From Chloroflexota bacterium (GTDB taxonomy: Bacteria > Chloroflexota > Dehalococcoidia > Tepidiformales > Tepidiformaceae): DNA of 10,569 bases. Under the pieces are notes generated by a model. The model worked only from the letters and a program-made list of their open reading frames with translations, did no database searches and had not been told where the DNA came from. This document shows positions 1 through 6,114 of this stretch, piece after piece (position 1 is the stretch's first letter; every line of letters starts with the position of its first letter). Location: assembly GCA_021823905.1 (NCBI GenBank), contig JAKALX010000092.1, positions 1 through 10,569 on the forward strand. Direction: 5' to 3'. Made by a program: the position numbers and the translations under genes.

Positions 1-342
1 GCCGCTGTAGGGAAGCGCGACGGCGCCGAGGAGCAGGGGCGAATGGGGGTCGCCGATCGCCTTGCCAACCTCGGAGGCGGCGCAGGCGAGGACGAAGGTG
101 AGGGCAAAGAGGAGCCAGTCGGCGCGGGTCCGGCCTTCGAGCGGGGCGACGCGGCCGAGCGCGGAGTTGAACACCATCTGAGCCGTGGAGAGCACCAGGC
201 GAACGACGAGGACGGGCCAGGTGAGCGGCCCAAGCACGGGGCTGGTGAGGAGCAGCGCCCAGAGGAGCACGAGCGAGGCGGCGCGGCTGTGAGCGGAGAT
301 GCGCCAGGTCCACCACCGGGGCGCGACAGCGAAAGCTGGCAT
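1..342 (-). CDS. Hypothetical membrane protein, C-terminus cut by the window edge
   Basis: An open frame of 114 codons runs from an ATG at 342 off the left edge without a stop. I do not recognise the family. The visible N-terminus is short and contains several Trp and Arg residues. It is followed by two hydrophobic stretches, about residues 24-58 (with LVLLWALLLTSPVLGPL) and about residues 78-92 (with DWLLFALTFVLACAA), which look like membrane segments, and a third hydrophobic run begins at the edge. An in-frame ATG at 378 could add 12 residues. Neither start has a clear Shine-Dalgarno sequence. The gene lies 159 bases downstream of the M23 lipoprotein gene on the same strand, so co-transcription is possible but not shown. 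The opposite-strand reading here gives a charged low-complexity protein and looks like a shadow. The gene call is fairly safe; its function is unknown. Confidence 0.55.
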   Translation of the reverse strand, partial: MPAFAVAPRWWTWRISAHSRAASLVLLWALLLTSPVLGPLTWPVLVVRLVLSTAQMVFNSALGRVAPLEGRTRADWLLFALTFVLACAASEVGKAIGDPHSPLLLGAVALPYSG

Positions 343-501
343 GCAATCAATGTCGGCAGTCCTGGCCCCCGCGCCCATCGGGAGATCGCATCGCGGACAC
401 GGGTTCCAACGCGCAATTGCCGCGGGCGAACGTGCCTAGGGGAAGACCATCGGGGCCGCGCGCGCCACCTCGCCCGTCCACCGAGGTCGTTTGAAGGACG
501 T

Positions 502-1338
502 TCAGTGCAGAATGGGTGGAGGGGGAGCAGGGGGCTTGGCGCCCTTGGGTGTGGGCGTCGCGGTTGGCGTGGGCGGCGCCGGCGTTGGGGTAGGCCGCGC
601 GGGCGTTGCCGTAGCCGTGTTCGGGCCGTTCGTTGGCGTGTCGGCGGTCGTGGCGCCCGGCGTCGCTTCGGGGATGGACGCCGGCCGGGCTGTGGGGACC
701 GCACGCGGCGCCTGCCCGGGAATGACCGGGGTGACGCCGGCCGCGGGCGTCTCGGGGGGCGCCTCGTTGAAGTCGAGGTACTGCTGGGGATCGAGGGGAA
801 CATCCTGCCAGCGAATTTCGAAGTGGATGACCGGGCTGGCTGCGCTGGCGGCGCCAATCGTCGAGTCGAGACGGACGCGCTGGCCGGCGGCGACGTGGAT
901 GGCGCCAAGGTAGCCGACCAGGATCGACCAGCCGCCGCCGCAATCGACACGGACTGACAGTTCGTAGGCGTCGGTGGGGCCGGCGGCGGTCACGGTTCCC
1001 GCACACGACGCCTTCACGTCGAGCGGCCCCCCGAGCGCGAAGTCGAGGCCGGCGTGGATGCGGCCGCCGAGGCGCGGGGAGCCGAAGACATCGCCCAGTT
1101 GGTACGGACTTTCGACCGGCAAGACGAGCGCTGGAGGGCTGGTAGTTGGCGACGGGGCGGCGCGGTTCGCGACCGCACCCTCGACGGTGTCGCTCCCTGG
1201 TCCGGAGGCGACCGCCACACCCACCGGAGTGGAGCCACTGCCGCGGGGAACGCTCGTTGGCGGCGGCGTGGAGGACGAGCCGCAGGCAACGAGCAGGGCA
1301 GCGAGCACCAGAGCGGGGAAAAGCAGGCGGTTGGTCAT
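502..1338 (-). CDS. M23 (LytM-like) peptidase-domain lipoprotein, probably not catalytic
   Basis: This is a 278-residue predicted lipoprotein. The signal peptide ends in a lipobox, LLVAC, with the lipidated Cys at 19. A Ser/Thr/Pro/Gly linker (20-70) leads to an M23 domain (about 75-190), then a Pro/Thr-rich tail (195-278). M23 domains usually cleave peptidoglycan crosslinks with a zinc site. The zinc ligands are visible: H95 and D99 in HAGLDF, and H172 in VIHFEIR. The two catalytic histidines of the LytM scheme are absent: aligning back from AGQRV puts Y143 at the first, and the HxH motif reads VIH, so V170 replaces the second. The protein may therefore bind zinc or cell wall without cutting, like other LytM-fold adaptors; that is inference. 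I chose the ATG at 1338 because it starts the signal peptide; a longer frame to 1419 adds 27 unlikely residues. No strong ribosome binding site is seen. Confidence 0.85.
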   Translation of the reverse strand: MTNRLLFPALVLAALLVACGSSSTPPPTSVPRGSGSTPVGVAVASGPGSDTVEGAVANRAAPSPTTSPPALVLPVESPYQLGDVFGSPRLGGRIHAGLDFALGGPLDVKASCAGTVTAAGPTDAYELSVRVDCGGGWSILVGYLGAIHVAAGQRVRLDSTIGAASAASPVIHFEIRWQDVPLDPQQYLDFNEAPPETPAAGVTPVIPGQAPRAVPTARPASIPEATPGATTADTPTNGPNTATATPARPTPTPAPPTPTATPTPKGAKPPAPPPPILH

Positions 1339-1562
1339 GGGAACGTCATCGGGCGGCGCCGAAGCTGAATTGAGCTTACGGCATCGCGGCGGCAGAGACC
1401 CGGGCCCGATCTGCCTCACAGGACTTGTTGCCGAACGAAAGGGAGGCGCCTCATGCGTCTGTTACGGGACGTGGGGCAAGACGTGGCGGAGTACGCCTTC
1501 GTGACGCGCTCCAGGGCTCTTGCGAAGGTCGGAAAGCAAGGCCCGAACCTCAGGCCGCCCGG
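1339..1562. other. Intergenic region between the LuxR and M23 genes
   Basis: These 224 bases separate the stop of the PAS-LuxR gene from the start of the M23 lipoprotein gene, both on the minus strand. The only structure I find is the plus-strand pilin-like fragment with its ribosome binding site, listed separately. I see no convincing terminator for the regulator and no clear minus-strand promoter for the M23 gene. Confidence 0.5.
1453..1500 (+). pseudogene. Possible remnant of a Flp-type pilin gene (N-terminus only)
   Basis: An ATG at 1453 follows a good Shine-Dalgarno sequence, GGGAGG at 1441-1446. It opens with MRLLRDVGQDVAEYAFV, which resembles the start of Flp/Fap-family type IVb pilins: a short basic leader, then a Gly cleavage site followed after a few residues by Glu-Tyr. 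In real pilins a hydrophobic helix of about 20 residues follows at once. Here the frame continues with Thr, Arg, Ser and Lys residues and runs on, antisense to the LuxR gene, as unlikely protein until 1932. Neither other frame restores the helix. The simplest reading is a pilin gene cut down to its first 16 or so codons. A chance match in a short stretch, or a live small peptide, is also possible. No assembly genes (TadA, TadB, prepilin peptidase) are in the window. Confidence 0.35.
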
Positions 1563-2204
1563 CTATGAAAGGATCCCGATCTTCGCCGCCCGGAGGACGG
1601 CCTGCAGGCGGCTGTGGGCACCGAGCTTCCCCATGAGGTTCTCGATGTGGTTCCGAACAGTCGCTGGAGTCACGACGAGCTCCTGGGCGATCTGGCGCAC
1701 GGTCGAGCCGCCCGCGAGCATCCGAACTACTTCAATCTCCCGTGGTGTCAGTCCGTGCGCTGCCTCGCCAGCGCCCGCCACCGCCTCTTCAGGCAAGAGT
1801 TCGCGCCGGCTCGTCAGATCACGTGCCATGTGGACCGCGACCGGCTCCTCGAAACCCGCGACTCGGGCGACCACAATCCCCATGCTCACCCAGCGCCGCC
1901 GGCCGACGAGCGGGTGCACAAGCACGTCGTAGTCGGCGACGGGCAGGCTCGCGCGAGCGGCGCGAATGGTCGCGCACTCGGCGCGGCAGGTGCAGTTCCC
2001 GTCGTAGTCCATTCCTGCTACCAGTCGGAAGCAATGCTGTCCGACCGCCTCGGCGCTGGTCAGGCCGAAGGCCTGTTCCGCCACACGGTTCATGAATACC
2101 ACTCGCTGACCTGCGTCGACCGCGTACACCGCGTCCGTCGAACCTTCGAACAGTGCGGCGAGCGTCTCTACTGGGACCGGAGGATCGTCGTCCAGCGGAT
2201 GCAT
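1563..2204 (-). CDS. PAS-domain LuxR-family transcriptional regulator with a Cys cluster
   Basis: A 213-residue one-component regulator. Residues about 14-133 form a PAS fold (STDAVYAVD, then FMNRVAEQAFG). Residues about 150-213 form a LuxR/GerE helix-turn-helix, with GLTPREIEVVRMLAGG and TPATVRNHIENLMGKL. There is no phosphoacceptor receiver domain, so the PAS domain is the likely input. It carries four cysteines, C58, C71, C73 and C77, the last three as CTCRAEC. Such a cluster could bind a metal or Fe-S centre or respond to thiol oxidation; this is inference. I start at the ATG at 2204; the open frame extends to 2351, but those extra 49 residues are low-quality sequence. It lies downstream of the copper-protein genes on the same strand, separated from them by 149 bases, and is a plausible regulator of them and of the divergent sulfur operon. 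Confidence 0.85.
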   Translation of the reverse strand: MHPLDDDPPVPVETLAALFEGSTDAVYAVDAGQRVVFMNRVAEQAFGLTSAEAVGQHCFRLVAGMDYDGNCTCRAECATIRAARASLPVADYDVLVHPLVGRRRWVSMGIVVARVAGFEEPVAVHMARDLTSRRELLPEEAVAGAGEAAHGLTPREIEVVRMLAGGSTVRQIAQELVVTPATVRNHIENLMGKLGAHSRLQAVLRAAKIGILS

Positions 2205-2216
2205 GATGTCATTATC
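2205..2216 (-). promoter_or_regulatory. Possible -10 element for the LuxR gene, leaderless transcript
   Basis: Reading the minus strand, GATAAT (plus-strand 2211-2216) lies 6 bases before the ATG at 2204. It matches the -10 consensus at five of six positions. No Shine-Dalgarno sequence precedes the ATG, so transcription starting at or near the ATG would give a leaderless mRNA. No good -35 element is seen at the usual distance, which keeps confidence low. Confidence 0.3.
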
Positions 2217-2353
2217 GCACCAGTGTGGACTGCCGTCCGCTGCCACCCAGGCGGCCCTCAGAAGAGGACCGGGTGGGCGCTGACAATACGGTTCCGCCAT
2301 CCGCCAGGTACCTCGAGTTGCTTCGACGCCGCCAGCCCGACACGGCTGCACGT

Positions 2354-2815
2354 CTACTGAACCGTAATGCTCGCGGCCATCGCTGGATGGAAATCACACG
2401 TAATCTGGTAGCTACCGGCTGCGGACGCCTTCCAGGCGGCCACGTCGCCCTTCTTCATCTGCGCATTCTGGCCGAGCAGGTTCTTGCCATTGATGTTGAC
2501 GCTATGCACGACACCGTTGTCGTTGTTAAGGAAATAGACCGTGTCCCCCACTTTCACCGTCAACCTGCTTGGCGAAAAGATCTGGTTGATCTGGTCGATC
2601 TGTGGCGCCCCGGCGGGCACCGCGGCAGCCATCGACGCTGGCTTCGTCGCTGCCGAAACGGCCGCCGAAGTCGTACCCGGCGTAGCTGAATCGCCAGCCC
2701 GAGCCGGCATGCTGACGCCCGAGTTACGGCTCTCTCCCCCGCTGCAGGAAGCCCCGACAGCGACGATCGAAACGAGCGCGCTGGCCAACACGAGTGTCCT
2801 GGTTCGCCTGTTCAA
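2354..2815 (-). CDS. Blue-copper (cupredoxin, plastocyanin/amicyanin-like) lipoprotein
   Basis: A predicted surface-anchored electron-transfer protein of 153 residues. The signal peptide ends in the lipobox VGASC (Cys 24), followed by an Ala/Ser/Thr linker to about 70 and a cupredoxin domain to the end. Type 1 copper ligands are visible: H104 in NGVVHSVN, then C140, H143 and M146 in CDFHPAM. The CxxHxxM spacing is the short amicyanin-type loop. The start is unusual. The frame also opens at a GTG at 2824, but the Shine-Dalgarno sequence GGAGGAGGTG runs over that GTG. A TTG at 2815 sits 8 bases after GGAGG and begins MNRRTRTLVLA, a normal lipoprotein signal, so I prefer it. The gene follows the multicopper oxidase on the same strand, and the two may exchange electrons outside the membrane; that partnership is inference. 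Confidence 0.85.
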   Translation of the reverse strand: MNRRTRTLVLASALVSIVAVGASCSGGESRNSGVSMPARAGDSATPGTTSAAVSAATKPASMAAAVPAGAPQIDQINQIFSPSRLTVKVGDTVYFLNNDNGVVHSVNINGKNLLGQNAQMKKGDVAAWKASAAGSYQITCDFHPAMAASITVQ

Positions 2816-2882
2816 TTGGTCCACCTCCTCCGCGATTGTTTCTGAGCGATCCCAAAGCCCGCCGAGGGCTGGTTTTCGAGCA

Positions 2883-2896
2883 GCCGGCGAGCCGGC
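2883..2896. repeat. Short inverted repeat GCCGGC-GA-GCCGGC
   Basis: Two copies of the self-complementary hexamer GCCGGC, 2 bases apart, lie about 67 bases upstream of the cupredoxin start. In such GC-rich DNA this may be chance. It is listed because it sits in the leader region between the oxidase hairpin and the cupredoxin ribosome binding site. Confidence 0.25.
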
Positions 2897-2940
2897 CTCC
2901 GAGCAACGACCAAGCGTTCCTATGTCTGAACCACTCTGTG

Positions 2941-2971
2941 GGGGCGCGGTCAGTTGTCGTCACCGCGCCCC
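2941..2971 (-). terminator. Strong GC-rich hairpin after the multicopper oxidase gene
   Basis: GGGGCGCGGT at 2941-2950 and ACCGCGCCCC at 2962-2971 form a perfect 10-bp stem with an 11-base loop. It lies 35-65 bases past the oxidase stop codon and before the cupredoxin start. No T-run follows on the minus strand, so it is either an imperfect terminator that lowers read-through or an mRNA-end stabiliser. Confidence 0.5.
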
Positions 2972-3005
2972 GAGTCCTCTCCTCCGGAGGCGTAGCCCGT
3001 TTCGC

Positions 3006-4100
3006 TTACTGGGCCACCACGGCCGTGACCAATCCGAAGAAGCCGTTCGGCGCCTCGGCGTGCGACAGAACGTGGCAATGGAACGCCCAGACGCCCGGGT
3101 TGGGCACGGTCATGATGCAGTCCATGCGGCTCCCTGGCGGGACGTCGATTGTGTCGCAGTCGTACCACTGCCCCTGCGGCATCAGGTAGCCGTCCCGCGC
3201 GAACATCTTCATGGTCCCCCCGTGCAGGTGCATCGGGTGGTACATCATCCCCTCGTTCATCCAGCGCACGAGCACCTTCTCGGTGGGCTTCATCACGATG
3301 GCGTCGGTCGCCGGAAAGCCCTTCCCGTTCAGTGTGAAGCCCAGGAGCGAGTCGTTGAGGATGAGAATGACTTCCTTGTCGTAGGCCGGCCAGCCGGTCT
3401 TGTCCTTGGGATCGATGATGAACGCCCCGAGCAGACCCCGGTTCACCTGGTCCGCTGAGTTCAGGTGTGAGTGATACATGTGCGAACCCTGGTTCGGCAC
3501 GGTGAATTCGTAGGTGAAGCTCGCACCCGGCTTGATCGGGTCCTGCGTCACGTACGGCACGCCGTCGTTCTTGTTGTCGAGCAAGATCCCGTGGAAATGG
3601 ATCGTCGATGACTCCGTCAGGTTGTTCTTGACGTTGATGCGAACTCTGTCGCCGACGGTCGCGCGCAACGTTGGGCCGGGGATCATGTTGTTGTAGCCGC
3701 GTGCTTTCTCGAGCTTCCCCGGCACAGTTTCCCAGTCGATTTCGTCCATGGTCAGATCCCAGATCTTCACGCCGTTTTCGACCCGCGGGGCCAGTTCGAC
3801 CATGCCCTTGCCCTTGGTCAGCGGCGTTGTTTGGTTCTTGAGGAAGTCCTCGATGCCCTTCTTGTGCCCGGCGTCAATCTGCTCCGGGGTGTCCGAGCGG
3901 CTGACGTTCGTTGCGTTACTCGTGGGCGGCGGTACTTTGACCGAATTTGGGTTGACCGTTGCGGGCGCCGCCGGCGCCGCGGAACCCGAACATGCCGAGA
4001 CGATGAAGCCACCGGCAACGGGCAGAGTTGCCCCCACCAATCCGGCCCGCTTCAGGAACTTCCGCCGGCCCACTCTTCCATCCAACAGGTGTTCATCCAT
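3006..4100 (-). CDS. Two-domain multicopper oxidase, Tat-exported, probable lipoprotein
   Basis: A 364-residue copper oxidase predicted to oxidise a donor and reduce O2 outside the membrane. The N-terminus has a Tat motif, GRRKFLKRAG (11-20), then a hydrophobic stretch and FIVSAC, a possible lipobox with Cys 37. All four copper motifs are present: HFHG (H168, H170), HMYHSH (H210, H212), HPMHLHG (H288, H291, H293) and HCHVLSH (H341, C342, H343, H347). That supplies eight trinuclear-site histidines and the type 1 ligands H288, C342 and H347. With two cupredoxin domains it is far shorter than three-domain laccases. The type 1 Cys is in domain 2, unlike NirK. The axial position after HAEAPNGFFGL has no Met. 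I start at the ATG at 4100, with AAAGGAG 11 bases upstream; the open frame reaches 4550 but gives no credible protein. The substrate is unknown: metal ion, phenolic compound or sulfur species. Confidence 0.9.
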   Translation of the reverse strand: MDEHLLDGRVGRRKFLKRAGLVGATLPVAGGFIVSACSGSAAPAAPATVNPNSVKVPPPTSNATNVSRSDTPEQIDAGHKKGIEDFLKNQTTPLTKGKGMVELAPRVENGVKIWDLTMDEIDWETVPGKLEKARGYNNMIPGPTLRATVGDRVRINVKNNLTESSTIHFHGILLDNKNDGVPYVTQDPIKPGASFTYEFTVPNQGSHMYHSHLNSADQVNRGLLGAFIIDPKDKTGWPAYDKEVILILNDSLLGFTLNGKGFPATDAIVMKPTEKVLVRWMNEGMMYHPMHLHGGTMKMFARDGYLMPQGQWYDCDTIDVPPGSRMDCIMTVPNPGVWAFHCHVLSHAEAPNGFFGLVTAVVAQ

Positions 4101-4116
4101 CGCCTGGCCAACTCCT

Positions 4117-4134
4117 TTGTGAAATATTGTGAAA
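4117..4134. repeat. Two TTGTGAAA direct repeats, candidate operator
   Basis: TTGTGAAA occurs at 4117-4124 and 4127-4134, a 10-base period, so both copies face the same side of the helix. The stretch is strikingly AT-rich for this window. It touches the oxidase Shine-Dalgarno sequence and ends 17-34 bases before its ATG. A protein bound here could block expression. The regulator is unknown; the PAS-LuxR protein nearby is one candidate. Confidence 0.4.
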
Positions 4135-4384
4135 AGATCGTGCCGGTGCGGAGCCTGGACCGCATGATGCATTTCCCCTATTTGTCCCGCCCAGCTCGCC
4201 CCCGCCAGCTGCCCGCGGCGCCCCGGCCGTACTTCACGTGCCCCGTGGAACGGCTGCTCGAACAGCGCCTTGAACTCGCGCCGAAGAATCCGGCTGTCGC
4301 CTGACGGGGTTGCTCGCCGACACCGTGGTCCAGGGCCCCCAATGCCGCCCGATCGGTGTGTTGAGCGGCACTGGTCCGGGAGGG

Positions 4385-4413
4385 GCTCACCGCATGCGGT
4401 GCAAGCGGTGAGC
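4385..4413. repeat. Nested inverted repeats (two competing hairpins)
   Basis: GCTCACCGC (4385-4393) pairs perfectly with GCGGTGAGC (4405-4413) around an 11-base loop. Within it, CACCGCATGCGGTG (4388-4401) is a perfect 14-base palindrome. The element thus has one CACCGC and two GCGGTG copies, and the two pairings exclude each other. It lies about 155 bases upstream of the YeeE start. It could be a dimer operator or a switchable RNA structure, but the likely promoter lies downstream of it, which favours a DNA site. Confidence 0.4.
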
Positions 4414-4511
4414 TCCAGGGAAGGCTGCCCAACCACGTTTGGCGCGCCGGCCTCATTCGCCACAGATGCGGGGCCCGTCGACGCGAGCTCCGCCCACGTC
4501 TGGGTTCTGCG

Positions 4512-4540
4512 TTGCATCTGACGGAAATTGTCGATAGAGT
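4512..4540 (+). promoter_or_regulatory. Possible sigma-70-type promoter of the sulfur operon
   Basis: TTGCAT (4512-4517) and TAGAGT (4535-4540) are spaced by 17 bases. They match the -35 and -10 consensus at three and four of six positions. A start near 4547 would give a leader of about 20 bases that includes the GGAGG ribosome binding site at 4556-4560. The match is weak, but position and spacing are good. Confidence 0.3.
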
Positions 4541-4567
4541 TACTCAACAATCCTTGGAGGCACGTCC

Positions 4568-5803
4568 GTGCAGGCAGGAGCGCTGCCCCGGACCGTCCGG
4601 CTGCCGGGCGCCCGAGTTCCCTTCACCGTCGTTGGCGCATTCATTGCGATCGCCGCGTTCGGTGTCTATTTCACCAGCCAGGATTTCAAGCTCGGCGCGT
4701 ACTGGTTCATCGGCGTCGCGTTTGGGGTGATCCTGCAGCGCAGCCGCCTCTGCTTCGCCGGCGCGTTCCGCGACCTGATCATGGGCGGCGACGGGCGGCT
4801 TCTGCGGGCGATCCTGGTGGGCCTGGCGGTGGCCACCGTCGGCATGAGCTTCCTGATGGCGCGTTTCGTTCCCGATCCGTCGTTCGGGACGCTGCCGCCA
4901 GGCGCACACATCCAGACCGTGAGCTTCGCGACGGTCGTGGGCGGGGTCGTGTTCGGGATCGGCATGGTTCTCGCGGGCGGCTGCGTGTCCGGGACGCTCT
5001 GGCGCATGGGTGAGGGCTATCTCAACTCATGGGTCGCCATGGTCGGCATACTCGGCGGCCTCTGGGCGGGAACGAAGACGTGGAGCTGGTGGTGGGACCA
5101 CGACGTGAGCAAGCGCGAGGCCACCTGGTTGCCCGCGAAGCTGGGAATGCTGCCCTCGATTGCGCTGGTGCTTGCCGCGCTCGGCGCGATATACGTGGCG
5201 GTGCTGTGGTGGGAGCTGCGCTCGCCGCAAATGCCGGAGCCGGTCGCGAAGCCAACGACGCCGGCGTTCACCGTGCGCGATCACGTGGGCCTGGCCTGGA
5301 GCCGGGCGTTTCGCGGCGGCGCCTGGTCGTATCTGACGGGAGCGGTGTGCCTGGCAATCCTTGGCACGTTCGCCTACAACATCCAGGCCCCGCTGGGTGT
5401 CACGGGTGGCCTCGGATTGTGGACTGACCAGGTGGCGTCCGCGTTCCACGCCGGCGGACTGCCGCTCAAGGGCGCCGACCAGCTTGCCGGATGCACCGCG
5501 GGCGGCGGCGCGAATTGGCTGACGATCCGGACGATGACGATGAGCGGCCTGGTCCTTGGGGCCTTCACGGCGTCGGTCGTGGCGGGCGAATTCAAGATTC
5601 GCTTTCCTCGCCGGGCCATCCGTTACCCGCAGGCGCTCGCCGGCGGAGCGCTGATGGGCTACGGCGCGTTGCTGGCCGTTGGCTGCACGATCGGAGCCTT
5701 CTTCTCTTCGATTCCGTCGCTGGCGGTGAGCGGCTGGCTGTTCGGTATCGCCTTGTTCGCCGGCGCGTTCGTCGGCGTCCAGATCATTCGCAGGCTTCCG
5801 TAG
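4568..5803 (+). CDS. YeeE/YedE-family sulfur compound transporter
   Basis: A 411-residue integral membrane protein with about ten hydrophobic segments. YeeE/YedE proteins (TsuA type) bring thiosulfate or related sulfur species into the cell, passing it along conserved cysteines in the pore. Matching cysteines are visible: C62 in RSRLCFAGAFRDL, C139 in AGGCVSGTLWRMGEG, C309 in LAGCTAGG and C373 in AVGCTIGAFFS. The Gly-Cys motifs occur in both halves, as expected from the internal duplication of the family. The start is a GTG at 4568, with GGAGG 7 bases upstream. It is the first gene of an operon; the TusA gene follows after 10 bases, its Shine-Dalgarno sequence overlapping this stop codon. Such YeeE-TusA pairs are a known arrangement. 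The exact substrate (thiosulfate or another reduced sulfur species) cannot be read from the sequence. Confidence 0.9.
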   Translation: MQAGALPRTVRLPGARVPFTVVGAFIAIAAFGVYFTSQDFKLGAYWFIGVAFGVILQRSRLCFAGAFRDLIMGGDGRLLRAILVGLAVATVGMSFLMARFVPDPSFGTLPPGAHIQTVSFATVVGGVVFGIGMVLAGGCVSGTLWRMGEGYLNSWVAMVGILGGLWAGTKTWSWWWDHDVSKREATWLPAKLGMLPSIALVLAALGAIYVAVLWWELRSPQMPEPVAKPTTPAFTVRDHVGLAWSRAFRGGAWSYLTGAVCLAILGTFAYNIQAPLGVTGGLGLWTDQVASAFHAGGLPLKGADQLAGCTAGGGANWLTIRTMTMSGLVLGAFTASVVAGEFKIRFPRRAIRYPQALAGGALMGYGALLAVGCTIGAFFSSIPSLAVSGWLFGIALFAGAFVGVQIIRRLP

Positions 5804-5813
5804 GAGGAAACGC

Positions 5814-6101
5814 ATGGAACTCGACGTTCGGGGCGAGATGTGCCCCTACCCGGCGATGAAGGCGAAAGAGGCGCTCAAAAAGCTGCCCGCGACGGAGCGC
5901 CTCGACGTCATCACGGACCACGCGCCGGCGCTTTCCACCGTGCCCTGGGAAGGCGCGAAGCTCGGCTTCGCCGCCGACGTGCAGCCGCTCGCGCCGGGCG
6001 AGTGGCGGATCCGGCTGGAGCGCGCGGAAGCGGCAGTTGACCAGCGCAAGGCTCTGGCCGCGATCGCGGCACGGGCGGCCGAGCTGACAAGCGAACGATA
6101 G
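5814..6101 (+). CDS. TusA/SirA-family sulfur carrier protein
   Basis: A 95-residue cytoplasmic protein that starts MELDVRGEMCPYP. The LDxRGxxCPxP pattern is the TusA signature; C10 is the persulfide-carrying cysteine and the CPYP motif starts the first helix. The family passes sulfur as a persulfide to partners in thiouridine synthesis, molybdenum cofactor work or sulfur oxidation. At 95 residues it is slightly longer than typical TusA because of an Ala/Arg-rich C-terminal helix (about 72-95). The ATG at 5814 is preceded by AGGAGGA (5802-5808). It sits between the YeeE transporter and a rhodanese, 10 and 13 bases from each, so it most likely accepts sulfur entering through YeeE. This role is inference from context and from the known YeeE-TusA association. 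Confidence 0.92.
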   Translation: MELDVRGEMCPYPAMKAKEALKKLPATERLDVITDHAPALSTVPWEGAKLGFAADVQPLAPGEWRIRLERAEAAVDQRKALAAIAARAAELTSER

Positions 6102-6114
6102 GGGGAGGACGAAC

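Larger units (their letters stand above)
4101..4567. other. Divergent intergenic region, no convincing gene
   Basis: These 467 bases lie between the oxidase start (minus) and the YeeE start (plus). Frames are open on both strands, but their translations are rich in Arg, Pro, Ser and Gly and lack domains or good ribosome binding sites. The region holds the oxidase Shine-Dalgarno sequence (4112-4118), an AT-rich stretch with two direct repeats (4117-4134), nested inverted repeats (4385-4413) and a possible promoter (4512-4540). It is the natural place for shared control of the copper and sulfur genes. Confidence 0.6.

Noticed and set aside
528..600. Nucleotide repeat array in the M23 gene tail
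   Set aside because: The repetitive look reflects codons of the Pro/Thr-rich tail; there is no constant unit length as in a true tandem or CRISPR array.
43..957. Plus-strand open frame at the left edge
   Set aside because: The translation is highly charged and Gly/Arg-rich and overlaps the minus-strand membrane protein and the M23 lipoprotein, both with signal or membrane features.
2541..3458. Long plus-strand open frame opposite the cupredoxin and oxidase genes
   Set aside because: It is antisense to two well-supported genes and its translation is His/Arg/Pro-rich with no motif, as expected for a GC-rich shadow frame.
3006..4100. Copper nitrite reductase (NirK)
   Set aside because: NirK carries its type 1 copper Cys in the first domain. 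Here the only HCH motif is in the second domain and the full oxidase set of four His motifs is present.
4300..4450. Riboswitch (cobalamin- or SAM-like) in the divergent region
   Set aside because: Short matches such as GGCACTGG and GGTGAGCTCC appear, but the conserved core elements are not in the right order or spacing. Only the inverted repeats are supportable.
4101..4550. In-frame 150-residue N-terminal extension of the multicopper oxidase
   Set aside because: The frame is open, but the translation is Arg/Gly/Pro-rich without a fold. The ATG at 4100 has a ribosome binding site and begins directly before a clean Tat signal.
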